Shown piece after piece: positions 1-9,069 of a stretch of DNA of 64,000 nt. The DNA lies in NCBI RefSeq assembly GCF_030369615.1, contig NZ_CP128494.1, positions 1,259,501 through 1,323,500 of the forward strand, given 5' to 3'. The DNA is from Geobacillus stearothermophilus ATCC 12980. Its GTDB lineage: Bacteria; Bacillota; Bacilli; Bacillales; Anoxybacillaceae. Below the pieces are notes generated by a model. That model had not been told where the DNA came from and searched no databases. It worked only from the letters and a program-made list of their open reading frames with translations. Numbering within the stretch: the stretch's first letter is position 1; every line of letters starts with the position of its first letter. Both the position numbers and the translations under genes were made by a program.

Positions 1-251
1 ACGGCGCCGACCGGCTTTATGCCTAGCGCCAGCAACGCTTCTGTTCCTTCGTTCGTCAAAATGACGACCCGTTTGGGTGTTCCTTTGATTTCGGTCGGGC
101 CCATGGCGTGTTCGACCGTGTAGCTCACTTCCGCTTTCGCCCCATTGTTTTCCGCTGGTTTGGCTGTTTCTTCCTGTTTTCCGCCGCAGCCCGCGAGAAG
201 CAGGAGAGAAAGAATGAAGGCGGAAAAAAGGGTGAGATGTCGTGATTTCAC
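1..251 (-). CDS. Iron-siderophore ABC transporter substrate-binding lipoprotein (3' end outside window)
   Basis: Reading leftwards from a GTG at 251 gives a lipoprotein signal peptide: basic start (KSRH), a hydrophobic core and the lipobox LLAGC, then a linker rich in E, K and A, and the FecB/FhuD-type start of the periplasmic-binding fold (GTPKRVVILTNEGTEALLALG). The role expected for the family is capture of a ferric siderophore outside the membrane for an ABC importer. AAAGGGGGG lies just upstream of the start. The gene is divergent from the broken permease/ATPase at 441-1198 and shares the Fur-box region with it. Only about 83 residues are inside the window. Ligand unknown. Confidence 0.88.
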   Translation of the reverse strand, partial: MKSRHLTLFSAFILSLLLLAGCGGKQEETAKPAENNGAKAEVSYTVEHAMGPTEIKGTPKRVVILTNEGTEALLALGIKPVGA

Positions 252-274
252 TAGCCAATCCCCCCCTTTGTATT

Positions 275-390
275 TGATAATGAATTTCATTTACGTTGAT
301 AAATAAATAAGATTGAGAATCATTGTCAACTATAAATAAAAAATCATAAGAAAATGCGAAAAAAATATTGACGATGAGATTCATTATCAA
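275..390. promoter_or_regulatory. Intergenic iron-regulatory region with three Fur-box-like sites
   Basis: Three AT-rich partial palindromes resembling the Fur consensus GATAATGATAATCATTATC are visible: about 275-293 (TGATAATGAATTTCATTTA), 313-329 (TTGAGAATCATTGTCAA) and 370-390 (GATGAGATTCATTATCAA within it). They lie between the divergent lipoprotein and Fec-type genes, where Fur would repress both under iron sufficiency. Binding is inferred from sequence only. Confidence 0.7.
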
Positions 391-440
391 ATAGACTTGA
401 CGATAGAGATATAGAGAATGAAGCAAGGGAGATCTCAGAG

Positions 441-560
441 ATGCTGGCGACAAACCGTCAAAAAATGGTTGGCCTTATCGGTTTGCTGATTGTGCTGCTT
501 GCCGCCATGTGGATGAGCATCGTTTGCGGATATACCGATACGAGTTGGCGGCAGGCGGCG
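441..560 (+). pseudogene. FecCD-type iron permease, N-terminal stub only
   Basis: The ATG at 441, preceded by a purine-rich SD (AGGGAGA), begins like a FecCD permease: a basic start, one hydrophobic helix and then GYTDTSW, which matches the first-helix exit of this family. Homology stops after about 38 residues, and the sequence runs on in another frame into the middle of an ATPase gene. A normal permease has about 330 residues and some ten membrane helices, so this stub cannot transport. The junction is near 555-565. Natural deletion or assembly collapse are both possible. Confidence 0.75.
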
Positions 561-1198
561 CTGTCTTGCTTGATGGAAAAGAGATTGCCAAGCAGCCGAC
601 CAAGGAAATCGCCCGCCGTTTGGCCATTTTGCCGCAGTCGCCTGTGGCTCCGGAAGGATTGACGGTCCTTCAGCTCGTCAAGCAAGGGCGTTACCCATAT
701 CAAACGTGGCTCAAGCAATGGAGCGACGAAGATGAGCGCGCCGTTGCGCGCGCTTTGTCAGCAACAGGACTGACAGAGCTTGCCGAGCGGCCGGTTGATT
801 CGCTGTCCGGCGGCCAGCGCCAGCGCGCATGGATTGCCATGACGCTGGCGCAAGAAACGGACATCATCTTGCTTGACGAGCCGACCACTTACTTAGATTT
901 GGCGCATCAAATTGATATTTTGGATTTATTGTTCGAACTCAATGCAACAGAACAGCGGACGATCGTCATGGTGCTTCACGATTTAAATTTGGCGTGCCGC
1001 TATGCGCATCATCTCGTCGCCATTCGCAACAAAACGGTGTACGCCGAAGGGAAGCCGGAGGATGTCATTTCCCACCAGCTCGTGAAAGATGTGTTCCAAA
1101 TGGACTGTCAAATTACGTACGATCCGCTCTTTGGCACTCCGCTTTGCATTCCGTACGGCAAAGGGCGGCGCATTCTACAGAAAGAAGGCGTATCGTGA
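558..1198 (+). pseudogene. FecE-type ferric-siderophore ABC ATPase lacking Walker A
   Basis: From about 558 the frame ending at 1198 encodes the last 210 or so residues of an iron-siderophore ATPase: AVLLDGKEI, the Q-loop region AILPQSP, the signature LSGGQRQR, Walker [13 protein letters not shown] and the H-loop VLHDLN. The first 45-50 residues with the Walker A P-loop are missing, having been removed with nearly all of the permease. An ATG exists at 509, but the part between it and 558 belongs to the permease remnant in another frame. Without Walker A the product should not hydrolyse ATP. The stop overlaps the next start by 1 bp. Confidence 0.8.
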
Positions 1199-1935
1199 TG
1201 AGGTTAAGTGAAGAAGAAGTGAAAGCGTTGGAAACGTACCGTTTTTCGAGCGAAGCTGCTGATGTCTCGTCATCGATGTTGTTGGCCCGGCTGCTGAATG
1301 ATGACGGGCAGCTCGCGAAGTATGTGGCGCACGTCCGCGCCGAGATGGGGGCGGCAAACGACGCGGTTGCCGCTTCGATGCTCGTCAAGCGCCTAAGCTT
1401 TTTGGCGCCGATGGCCTTATACGCCATGTCGGTGTGGAACAAGCGGCTTGTGCTCGATCCTGAGCGAATTTGGCTTGATACGGACGGCGAAGGGGAAATG
1501 TGGATGCCGCGCTTTTGCCTTGCGCCGCCGGAAGCGGAGATGTGCGGCATTGAGCGCAGCGGTTGGCGCGAGCAGGCCGTTCGCGACGTGTTCGCCGGCT
1601 TGTTCGCTCCGCTCATCGTCCGGTTGCGGCGCCTGACGCGTGTATCGCCGCTCATCTTATGGGAAAATGTCGCGATTTATGTGTACTGGGTATATGAACG
1701 TTGGCTTGAGGATGAGTCGCTTGCTCCGGTCGCCGACCGGCTGCGCGATGATTTTTATTTCCTTGTTTATGACGCAGACGGCCGCCTGTTTGGCCAAAAA
1801 GACAATCCGCTCCGTCGCTTTTGGAAAGGCGCGAGCGGCATGCAGCGGACAACGTGCTGCCTATACGTGCAAACCAACGGGGGGACATGCTGCCAAACGT
1901 GCCCACTCAAAGCCCGCCAGCGGCAAACCGGGTGA
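1198..1935 (+). CDS. FhuF-like siderophore-iron reductase
   Basis: 245 residues. The C-terminus has the FhuF-type iron-sulfur pattern: CC, ten residues, CC, two residues, C (TTCCLYVQTNGGTCCQTCPL), which in FhuF carries a [2Fe-2S] cluster used to reduce ferric iron in siderophores in the cytoplasm. The rest has the helix-rich, Trp- and Arg-rich look of that family. Its ATG at 1198 overlaps the TGA of the ATPase, so it was the last gene of a Fur-controlled uptake operon. It appears intact although the transporter in front of it is not. The exact siderophore is unknown. Confidence 0.8.
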   Translation: MRLSEEEVKALETYRFSSEAADVSSSMLLARLLNDDGQLAKYVAHVRAEMGAANDAVAASMLVKRLSFLAPMALYAMSVWNKRLVLDPERIWLDTDGEGEMWMPRFCLAPPEAEMCGIERSGWREQAVRDVFAGLFAPLIVRLRRLTRVSPLILWENVAIYVYWVYERWLEDESLAPVADRLRDDFYFLVYDADGRLFGQKDNPLRRFWKGASGMQRTTCCLYVQTNGGTCCQTCPLKARQRQTG

Positions 1936-2069
1936 CCGGAAGGCCGCCGGTGGGCAGTTCCATATTTTTGACAAAATGTTTGCGAAATTTGTTGATTTTT
2001 GCCGTGATTTTCGTGAAAATGGAAGTGTGGACATCGCTTATTTTGGTGAAACGGCGAGGTAGCAATTGC

Positions 2070-4049
2070 ATGGACAAATATACGGCCTTTTTCCATCACT
2101 TCACAGAAGCAGTGGTCATCTTGAATTTGCAAGGCGTGATCATTTACAACAATCCGGCTTTTGCCGGCTTGGCGCTGAGTGAAGAAGTACAGAGGACGCT
2201 GTCCGTCGAAGGACGGGCGTTGGTTGAACGGGTGAAACAGCGCCCGGCTGCCTTTCGCTGGGAGTTGCTTGGCGGCTTATTGGTTGCGGGGGTGTCGCCG
2301 ATCATCGGTGAAAACGGACAGACGGCCGCCGTCTTATGCGTCCTGCGCCGTCAAGCGGAAGAGAGCGGGCTGCAGGAGCGGCTGGCCGAAGCGGAAAGGC
2401 GCTTGCAGCTGATCGTCGAACATTCGAGCGATTATGTATTGATTTTTTCCCGCCACGGTGAGTTGGCGTACATTCCGCCGTCGTGGAAACACAAAACGGA
2501 TGAGCGCCATCCGATAACGTACAAAGATGTGCTGGCGTTTGTCCATCCGGATGATGCGCCGGCGGTGGCGCAAAAACTGGCTGAGCTGTACGATACATAT
2601 GAAACGCAAGCTGCAGAGTTTCGCAAACAAGGGGAGCAGGGCGAATGGATTTGGGTCGAAGCGCAAGGGGAGGCGATTCTCGACGAGGCAGGGGCATTGG
2701 ATTGCGTCATTGTAACCGTGAAAAACATCAGCGAGCGGAAACGGTATGAAGAGAAGCTCTGTCAGCTTTCCTACTTCGATTCGCTTACCGGCATCGCCAA
2801 CCGCAGCTATTTCGAGCGGCATATTCATGAGCTGATCGCGAGTCAGACGCCGTTTGCCCTTTGCTATTTGGATTTTGACAAATTCAAATGGATCAACGAT
2901 CATTTTTCCCATCAAGCCGGCGATTACTTTTTGCGCGAGGCGGTCAAGCGCGTCGAGCGGGCGTTGCGTCCCGGCGACTTTTTTGCCCGCATCGGCGGCG
3001 ATGAGTTTGTTCTCTTGTTGCCAAACATCACGAAAACGGAGATGACCGCCTTGGCCGAGCGGCTTGTCAGTTCGTTTCACGAGCCGTTTTATTACGACAA
3101 ACAGCTCATCCAATCGACTTTATCGATCGGCATCGCTTTTTTCCCGAAAGACAGCGATCGGATCGAGCAAGTGATGAAATACGCTGATCAAGCGTTGTAC
3201 GAAGTGAAAGAGCGGGGGCGGAACGGCTATGCCTTTTACCGCCCGACCGAGCATCGGCAGGCGGTGATCGAGCAAGATTTGCCGTTTGCCGTTATGCGCG
3301 GGCAGTTTTATTTATGCTATCAGCCGAAAGTGAGGCTTGCCAAAGGCCGGGCAATGGGCGTTGAGGCGCTGTTGCGCTGGCGCCACCCGGCGCTTGGCGA
3401 CATTCCGCCGCTTGATTTCATCCCGCTGGCTGAAGAGAGCGGCTTTATTTTTGAAATTACGCTATGGGTGTTGGAACGGGCGTGCCGCCAAGTGAAAGAA
3501 TGGGAAAGAAAATTTCCCAGACTGAAGTTAGCGGTCAATTTATCGCCGTTTTTGCTCAACCGCCCCGAACTTGTCGAGCATGTGAAGCGCATTTTGCGCG
3601 AGACGGGGCTAGCGCCTGATCGGCTCATTTTAGAAGTGACAGAAAGCGGGCTGATGGAAAACATTGAGACAGGAAGACACATTTTAACCGAACTGCAGCG
3701 ACTTGGTGTACAGGCGGCGATCGATGACTTTGGCACCGGTTTCTCTTCGCTCGCGTATATCCGCAATTTGCCGGTGTCGCTGTTGAAAATTGATCGCAGT
3801 TTTATTCAAGGCATTGCGGAAAATTCGAAAGATGCGACGATTGTCGATACGATCATTCATTTAGCCAAAAGTTTGGATATTGAAGTGTTGGCGGAGGGAG
3901 TCGAGACGGAGTCGCAAGTGGCGCTTCTGTCGCAAATGGATTGCGACTACGCGCAAGGATTTTATTTCAGCCGTTCGCTTGAAGCGGAAAAGCTGCAACA
4001 ATGGCTAGAAGAACACAACCGCAACGCTTGCGGCGAACCGCCGGCGTAG
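2070..4049 (+). CDS. PAS-GGDEF-EAL cyclic-di-GMP signalling protein
   Basis: 659 residues, cytoplasmic, no membrane helix. Two PAS-like sensor segments (about 1-110 and 120-225) are followed by a diguanylate cyclase domain with an intact GGDEF motif at 309-313 and a phosphodiesterase domain with EAL at 432-434 plus DDFGTGFSS and EVLAEGVET. Both output domains keep catalytic motifs, so it could make or degrade c-di-GMP, or one domain may be regulatory. ATG 2070 follows GAGGT at a suitable distance; upstream in-frame ATGs lie inside the previous gene. No neighbour shows what the PAS domains sense. Confidence 0.92.
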   Translation: MDKYTAFFHHFTEAVVILNLQGVIIYNNPAFAGLALSEEVQRTLSVEGRALVERVKQRPAAFRWELLGGLLVAGVSPIIGENGQTAAVLCVLRRQAEESGLQERLAEAERRLQLIVEHSSDYVLIFSRHGELAYIPPSWKHKTDERHPITYKDVLAFVHPDDAPAVAQKLAELYDTYETQAAEFRKQGEQGEWIWVEAQGEAILDEAGALDCVIVTVKNISERKRYEEKLCQLSYFDSLTGIANRSYFERHIHELIASQTPFALCYLDFDKFKWINDHFSHQAGDYFLREAVKRVERALRPGDFFARIGGDEFVLLLPNITKTEMTALAERLVSSFHEPFYYDKQLIQSTLSIGIAFFPKDSDRIEQVMKYADQALYEVKERGRNGYAFYRPTEHRQAVIEQDLPFAVMRGQFYLCYQPKVRLAKGRAMGVEALLRWRHPALGDIPPLDFIPLAEESGFIFEITLWVLERACRQVKEWERKFPRLKLAVNLSPFLLNRPELVEHVKRILRETGLAPDRLILEVTESGLMENIETGRHILTELQRLGVQAAIDDFGTGFSSLAYIRNLPVSLLKIDRSFIQGIAENSKDATIVDTIIHLAKSLDIEVLAEGVETESQVALLSQMDCDYAQGFYFSRSLEAEKLQQWLEEHNRNACGEPPA

Positions 4050-4126
4050 CCGATCTTTTCCGTTCATTCTTTTCCTCGTTTTGCCGCACACTAACATTGA
4101 GCATGGGCAAAGAGGAGGAAACGAAG

Positions 4127-4426
4127 ATGGAATTTGTGCCAAGAAGCGTCGTGATCGACGAGTTTATCGACACGCTTGAGCCGATGATGGAAGCGTATGG
4201 CCTCGACCAAGTCGGCATTTTTGAAGAGCATGGTGAAGGCAATCGCTATTATATCGGTTATACGATCAACAAAAATGACGAGATGATCACCATTCACATG
4301 CCGTTTGTCAAAAACGAACGCGGTGAACTGGCGCTTGAGAAGCAGGAATGGACCGTTCGAAAAGACGGTCGGGAGAAAAAAGGCTTTCATTCGCTGCAAG
4401 AGGCGATGAAAGAAATCATCCATTAA
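4127..4426 (+). CDS. Conserved hypothetical protein (DUF5634-like)
   Basis: 99 residues, starting [13 protein letters not shown] behind AGAGGAGGAAACG. It is soluble and acidic, with alternating strands ([21 protein letters not shown]) and a C-terminal helix ([12 protein letters not shown]). I recall this type as a small Bacillaceae family of unknown function, DUF5634; that name is from memory and not certain. It is followed immediately by a terminator, so it is probably monocistronic or the end of a short transcript. Confidence 0.7.
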   Translation: MEFVPRSVVIDEFIDTLEPMMEAYGLDQVGIFEEHGEGNRYYIGYTINKNDEMITIHMPFVKNERGELALEKQEWTVRKDGREKKGFHSLQEAMKEIIH

Positions 4427-4433
4427 CAAGCAG

Positions 4434-4457
4434 GCGGCCCAGCTCGGCCGCTTTTTT
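4434..4457 (+). terminator. Rho-independent terminator
   Basis: GCGGCC pairs with GGCCGC across a six-base loop and is followed by six T, directly after the hypothetical gene ending at 4426. Confidence 0.8.
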
Positions 4458-4482
4458 GGCTGACGGAAGGGGAGAGAGGAGC

Positions 4483-4937
4483 ATGATTGCGGAACTCCGC
4501 ATAGCAGATGAAAAAATGGCCGCTATGGTGCTACGCCTGCAGCGGCGGCGTATGCGATCGAGGCGCAGCTCATCGGCAGCACAGCGCTTCCGCCGCTTCA
4601 CGATGCGATCGCTTCTCTGCAACGATGCAGCGATCGCTTTTTTGGCTATTTTCAAGGCGAATGGCTCGTTGGGGCGATCGCCTATGAGCGAAGCGGCCCG
4701 ACGCTTCACCTTTGCCGGCTGATGGTCGACCCGGATTTTTTCCGCCAAGGGATCGCCAGCACGTTGCTTGACTTTGTCATCAAGCAAGAACCGTCGATCA
4801 GCGAGATCGTCGTGACGACCGGAAGCGGCAACGCGCCGGCCATTTGCTTTTACGAACGCCATGGGTTTCGCGCCATCGAGCGCATCGAAACACCAGAAAA
4901 AATCGAGTTACTGAAACTCGTGAAACGAAGCGGATGA
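4483..4937 (+). pseudogene. GNAT N-acetyltransferase with a one-base frameshift
   Basis: ATG 4483 follows GGAGAGAGG. The first 19 residues (MIAELRIADEKMAAMVLRL) are in one frame. From about 4540 the protein continues in another frame: AAAYAIEAQLIGS, PTLHLCRLMVDPDFFRQGIAS (the acetyl-CoA-binding core) and NAPAICFYERHGF up to the TGA at 4935-4937. Adding one G in the GC-rich run CAGCGGCGGCG (about 4538-4548) restores a normal protein of about 150 residues. Either a recent mutation or a sequencing error in a low-complexity run. Substrate unknown. Confidence 0.82.
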
Positions 4938-5113
4938 CAAGCGGGTGTGAGTTTTCAGTTGTGCATAATGCCGATCTTGGCCATACAGATCCAATGGCAG
5001 TGCTGCCGAAAGGCGCTCAAGCAGAGATGAAAAGCGGATCTGTTGCGTTTCGTTTGCCTGAGCGGGCGGTTGAATGATCGATAGATGAATAGAGAGGAGA
5101 AGCAAAGGAACAC

Positions 5114-5740
5114 ATGGGGACAACCTTGTATTTGACCAGACATGGGGAAACGAAGTGGAACGTCGAAAAGCGGATGCAAGGATGGCAAGACTCGCCGCTC
5201 ACGGAAAAAGGGCGGCAAGACGCCATGCGGCTTGGAAAGCGGCTTGAAGCGGTGGAATTGGCCGCGATTTACACAAGCACAAGCGGCCGGGCGCTGGAAA
5301 CGGCCGAGCTCGTCCGCGGCGGGCGGCTCATTCCGATCTATCAAGACGAGCGGCTGCGAGAGATTCAACTTGGCGATTGGGAAGGCAAGACGCATGACGA
5401 GATTCGGCAAATGGATCCGACTGGGTTCGATCATTTTTGGAACGCGCCCCATCTGTACGCTCCAAGGCGAGGCGAGCGGTTTTGCGACGTGCAGCAGCGG
5501 GCGCTTGAAGCGGTGCGGCGCATCATCGAGCGGCACGAGGGAGAAACGGTGTTAATCGTCACTCACGGCGTTGTGCTGAAAACGCTTATGGCGGCGTTCA
5601 AGGGCGCGCCGCTTGACCAGCTGTGGGCGCCGCCGTATATGTACGGCACGAGCGTGACGATTGTGGAGGTGAATGCGGACGTGTTTCGCCTGGTTGTGGA
5701 AGGCGATGTTTCCCATCTAGAAGAAGTCAAGGAAGTATAG
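5114..5740 (+). CDS. phoE: PhoE broad-specificity histidine phosphatase
   Basis: 208 residues. The phosphohistidine motif LTRHGETKWN is at the N-terminus, the second catalytic His is in VTHGVVLKT, and E is in LREIQLGDWEG. Almost every position matches the PhoE (YhfR) protein of B. stearothermophilus as I remember it, a cytoplasmic broad-specificity phosphatase of the phosphoglycerate-mutase fold whose structure is known. SD GAGGAGAAGCAAAGG lies before ATG 5114. Its physiological substrate is unclear; it is not expected to act as a glycolytic mutase. Confidence 0.93.
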   Translation: MGTTLYLTRHGETKWNVEKRMQGWQDSPLTEKGRQDAMRLGKRLEAVELAAIYTSTSGRALETAELVRGGRLIPIYQDERLREIQLGDWEGKTHDEIRQMDPTGFDHFWNAPHLYAPRRGERFCDVQQRALEAVRRIIERHEGETVLIVTHGVVLKTLMAAFKGAPLDQLWAPPYMYGTSVTIVEVNADVFRLVVEGDVSHLEEVKEV

Positions 5741-5942
5741 ATAGGGAAGAAGGATGGAGAATTGGAGGCGGCGCTGTTTCTTCGGTTCATCGCCATAATA
5801 TGCGCTTGGCCAAGCGGATCGGTTTCTTGCGCCATCATGCATCCTCATTCATGATTCAAGAAATGGATGAAAGCTATGAGTGGGCGCCTTCCAGTACAAC
5901 GTTTGGTGAAGAACTGCTTTTTCTTATCAAGTCTAGTTATCC

Positions 5943-5983
5943 AAAAAAACAGCCCCGTTTTCCTCGATCGGGAAGCGGGGCTG
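5943..5983 (-). terminator. Terminator of the feo operon
   Basis: On the minus strand CAGCCCCG pairs with CGGGGCTG, with further pairing inside, followed by a run of T (A run 5943-5949 on the plus strand). It lies just after the feoB stop. The 5741-5942 stretch between phoE and this hairpin shows no gene I can support. Confidence 0.85.
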
Positions 5984-5989
5984 CGCCGT

Positions 5990-7384
5990 TTATACGAGCC
6001 CGAGCCATCTCGCTAGCTGTGCGGTCGTAAAGGTGACCGCAATGGCAATCGCTGTCGGCAAGGCAAAGGCGACGAACGTCCATTTTGCGCTTTTCGTTTC
6101 TTTGTAAATGTTGACGAGCGTCGTGCCGCATGGGTAGTGAAGCAGGGAAAACAGCATCATATTAAGGGCGGTGAGCCACGTCCAGCTGTGGTCGAGCAAA
6201 AGTTGTTTAAGAGAATGCAGACCATCGGCTTCGATGAGCGCCCCCGCGGATAAATAGCCCATCAGCAAAATCGGCACGACAATTTCATTGGCTGGCAAGC
6301 CTAAAATGAACGCCATCAAAATGTAGCCATCCAATCCCAATGCTTTGGCAAATGGGTCAAGCCAGTCGGCTAAATACGCCAGCACGGTCGTATCTCCCAC
6401 GTGAACGTTGCCGAGCACCCATGTCAGAATGCCGGCCGGCGCCGCAACCGTTACCGCCCGTTTCAGCACATAGAGCGATTTGTCGAGGGTGGTCCGGATG
6501 ATCGTCTCCATGATTTTCGGGCGTCGGTACGGCGGCAGCTCCAGCGTGTAATGGGTCGGAATGCCGCGCAAGGCCGTCTTGGATAAGACCCATGAAACGG
6601 TCAACGTGACGACGATGCCAAACAACACCATGGCGACGACCACACCTGCTGTCACGAACGTGTTCCATCCGCCTGTATAGCCGGCTGCCATAAATAAGGA
6701 GGAAAGCAGGATCAGCGTTGGCCAACGTCCATTGCAGGGGACGAAGTTGTTGGTCAAAATGGCCAGCATTCGTTCGCGCGGTGATTCGATAATGCGCGTC
6801 GACATGATGGCCGCCGCGTTGCAGCCGAAGCCCATGGCCATCGTCAGTGATTGTTTGCCATGCGCCCCCGCTTTTTTAAACAAGCGATCCATGTTAAAGG
6901 CGACACGCGGCAAGTAGCCATAATTTTCGAGCAACGCGAATACGGGAAAGAAAATCGCCATCGGCGGCAGCATCACGCTGACGACCCAAGCCGTGCCGCG
7001 GTATAGGCCAAGTACAATGAGGCCGTGCAACCAGTCGGGGGCGTGAATCGCTTGAAAGGCCATGGTGAGATACGTTTCGATCGTTCCGAACAAGCGGGCG
7101 AGCGAATCGGAAAATACGTTGGCGCCGGCGATCGTCATGTACAGGACAGCGGCGAGAAGCGCCAGCATAATGGGAAATCCCCACCGCTTCGACGTGACGA
7201 TCCGGTCAATTTGTTCCGTTCGATCACGTTTTGCGACCGCTGTATGCGTGACACATTCTTGAGAAAGCGCAGCGGACGTTTGGAAAATGGCAGACACGAT
7301 CTGTTCACGCGTGTCAGCCGGTGCTAATGACTTGGCTTCGTTCATGAGCTGGTCAAACTGATTTGACAGATCCGCAGCAGGCAT
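5990..7384 (-). CDS. feoB: FeoB ferrous-iron transporter, membrane (Gate/permease) part
   Basis: 464 residues holding the membrane half of FeoB: linker (RTEQIDRIVTSKRWGFP), many helices and the two Gate regions, with the conserved stretches MAMGFGCNAAAIMSTRIIESPRER (metal-path Cys), LPPYRRPK and LHYPCGTTL. It lies downstream of a separate ORF with the GTPase domain and overlaps it by 32 bp in another frame. A good SD (AAGGAGGGG) sits 7 bases before its ATG, arguing that it is translated on its own. Together the two ORFs total about the usual size of FeoB. Role: GTP-dependent Fe(II) uptake at the cell membrane. Confidence 0.88.
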   Translation of the reverse strand: MPAADLSNQFDQLMNEAKSLAPADTREQIVSAIFQTSAALSQECVTHTAVAKRDRTEQIDRIVTSKRWGFPIMLALLAAVLYMTIAGANVFSDSLARLFGTIETYLTMAFQAIHAPDWLHGLIVLGLYRGTAWVVSVMLPPMAIFFPVFALLENYGYLPRVAFNMDRLFKKAGAHGKQSLTMAMGFGCNAAAIMSTRIIESPRERMLAILTNNFVPCNGRWPTLILLSSLFMAAGYTGGWNTFVTAGVVVAMVLFGIVVTLTVSWVLSKTALRGIPTHYTLELPPYRRPKIMETIIRTTLDKSLYVLKRAVTVAAPAGILTWVLGNVHVGDTTVLAYLADWLDPFAKALGLDGYILMAFILGLPANEIVVPILLMGYLSAGALIEADGLHSLKQLLLDHSWTWLTALNMMLFSLLHYPCGTTLVNIYKETKSAKWTFVAFALPTAIAIAVTFTTAQLARWLGLV

Positions 7385-8087
7385 ACGCGTTCCCCTCCTT
7401 GATCAATGGTTGCGGCGGTTGTTTCAGCGCTTGAAGCAGCGATGCATCACCGTCAAGGAGACGAAGAGCGATCCAGCGAGCAGGATACGTGTCTCCCATC
7501 ACGTCTTTCACGAGTGGAAGAAGTTTGGCAATGCCTCGTTCGATTTCCGGGCTGTACCGGATGGAAAGCGGGGTGGTGTTGATGCGGCCATGCGCCATGG
7601 CATCCACTGTATCAAGCAGTGCATCGATTCCTTCCCGGTTGCGGGCCGAGATCGGCACGACCGGCACGCCGAGTTTGACGGCTAATTTTTTTGTATTGAT
7701 ATGAATGCCTTTCTTTTTCGCTTCATCCATCAAATTGATAGCGATAATGACGCGGTCGGTCATTTCCAATACTTGAAGCGCTAGATTCAAGTTGCGTTCT
7801 AATGCCGTCGCATCGACGACAACGACCGTGACGTCAGGACGTTGAAACAGAAGAAAATCGCGCGCCACCTCTTCATCGGCTGAATTGGAATAGAGCGAAT
7901 ACGTTCCCGGCAAGTCGACGATCCGGTACAATGCGCCGCGGTGGCGGCATTCTCCTTCGGCATGAGTGACCGTTTTCCCGGGCCAGTTGCCGGTATGTTG
8001 GCGCAGGCCCGTTAAGACATTGAACAACGTGCTTTTGCCGGTGTTCGGATTTCCCATTAAGGCAATCGTATACGTCATATCAGTCAT
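7353..8087 (-). CDS. feoB: FeoB small GTPase domain as a separate ORF
   Basis: 244 residues. G1 is GNPNTGKST, G3 is DLPGT, G4 is NLMDEAKKKG and G5 is VPISARNREG; the C-terminal part is the helical GDI-like segment (YSPEIERGIAKLLPLV). It reads until TGA at 7353, after losing the frame of the membrane part around 7384. The ATG at 8087 overlaps the stop of feoA by 8 bp. The break is in the linker between the two FeoB modules. Either an authentic split gene or a single-base frameshift. Confidence 0.88.
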   Translation of the reverse strand: MTDMTYTIALMGNPNTGKSTLFNVLTGLRQHTGNWPGKTVTHAEGECRHRGALYRIVDLPGTYSLYSNSADEEVARDFLLFQRPDVTVVVVDATALERNLNLALQVLEMTDRVIIAINLMDEAKKKGIHINTKKLAVKLGVPVVPISARNREGIDALLDTVDAMAHGRINTTPLSIRYSPEIERGIAKLLPLVKDVMGDTYPARWIALRLLDGDASLLQALKQPPQPLIKEGNAYACCGSVKSV

Positions 8088-8334
8088 GGTGGATCTTCTC
8101 CCCGTAAATATAGTCGCTTTCTTCTTTCCTTAATGCGATCGTCGTGCCACAAACGCGATAGGCGGTCGGGTCGCCAAGCGGGCTTCTTTGTCCCACCTTC
8201 ACTTCCCCGCCGGGTACAAATCCCAAATCAAGCAACCGCCTTTTTAACATAGGATCAGGAACATCAACCTTTTCGATGCGAAATCGATCGCCCGGTTTCA
8301 TATCGGAGAGGCAGCAGTATTTTGCTTTTGCCAT
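8080..8334 (-). CDS. feoA: FeoA, ferrous iron transport accessory protein
   Basis: 84 residues with the FeoA/SH3-like sequence: CCLSDMKPGDRFRIEKV, LKRRLLDLGFVPG, YRVCGTTIALRKEE. I chose ATG 8334 because TGGAGGG lies 8 bases before it; an in-frame ATG 39 bases further up has no SD. FeoA supports FeoB activity at the membrane. First gene of feoA-feoB(G)-feoB(M), all overlapping, so translation is probably coupled. The upstream region 8374-8520 has an AT-rich stretch suitable for a promoter, but no clear Fur box. Confidence 0.88.
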   Translation of the reverse strand: MAKAKYCCLSDMKPGDRFRIEKVDVPDPMLKRRLLDLGFVPGGEVKVGQRSPLGDPTAYRVCGTTIALRKEESDYIYGEKIHHD

Positions 8335-8522
8335 AAAAGTTTCCCTCCAGTTAATATTTTTTGTTAAGGACATTTTTTTGGATTAGACCAACTTTTGAAT
8401 TTATCATATTCCAGTTGCCTCGCTGTTGTCAACAAATTCGTTTCATCTTTTTCTGACAGAGTTGTCGAACCAACAACTATTCAAAACAGTAGGAAATCAT
8501 GTTATCATATGAATAGTCTGAA

Positions 8523-8693
8523 CAAATTCCGAAAACGCTAAACGGCAAGAAAATGGAGATTCCGATCCGCAAGCTGCTCCTTGGCTTCCCGCTCGAAAAG
8601 GCGGTCAACCCAGGCTCGATGGCCAATCCAGAGGCGCTCGACTTTTTCCTCGAGCTGGCGAAGACGCTGGCGGCGAAGACGCAGACAAGCTGA
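8523..8693 (+). pseudogene. Acetoacetyl-CoA synthetase, C-terminal remnant
   Basis: The frame ending with TGA 8691-8693 reads QIPKTLNGKKMEIPIRKLLL, then G-F-P-LEKAVNPGSMANPEALDFF. This is the typical C-terminus of acetoacetyl-CoA synthetase (AMP-forming acyl-adenylate family), including the catalytic Lys of the NGKK motif. A stop just upstream (8514) closes the frame and the preceding 600 or so residues are absent. It cannot be functional. It is immediately followed by a strong hairpin that was presumably the gene's own terminator. Confidence 0.8.
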
Positions 8694-8698
8694 AATGC

Positions 8699-8740
8699 GA
8701 AAGGTTGTTATTAAGTGACGATGCTTAATAACAACCTTTC
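8699..8740 (+). terminator. Long perfect hairpin, terminator of the lost synthetase gene
   Basis: A 17-base perfect stem (8699-8715 with 8724-8740) encloses an 8-base loop, six bases after the stop of the remnant. The sequence after it is only weakly T-rich (TATGTATT). Confidence 0.75.
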
Positions 8741-9069
8741 TATGTATTAGTGAATTATAAATAGAGGAGTCGGGGGCATGGAAGAAAGCAAGCGGACTAG
8801 GCTAGTTTGGAAATCCATCGGTGATTGAGGAGCGGACGACGGTGAAAGAGATGTTGGGGCGATGAGACGAGACGGTGTCCGTTTTCATGATGAGAAAGTC
8901 CGGAAGATCTGTTTAGGAGAACCTTCCGGGCTTCATTTGCGGCGACGATGATTCGGAGTTTTAGTATGACGTAAGCAGGGGGATGTTGTTTGATAATGGC
9001 TATGTTCACACAGGATATGGAACAAGCGTTCAACGTCGAAGAGATCAACGAAATGGAGCGGACTGACGT
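8741..9069. other. Non-coding or degenerate stretch
   Basis: About 330 bases without an ORF I can assign. There is a GAGGAG followed by ATG at 8778, but it opens only 16 codons. A short stretch near 8993-9073 reads AMFTQDMEQAFNVEEINEME before a TAG; it looks protein-like but has no start signal. Probably the debris of a lost gene. Confidence 0.4.

Noticed and set aside
8374..8480. Fur or DtxR box upstream of feoA
   Set aside because: The stretch GGATTAGACCAACTTTTGAA has only a weak dyad and does not match either consensus well.
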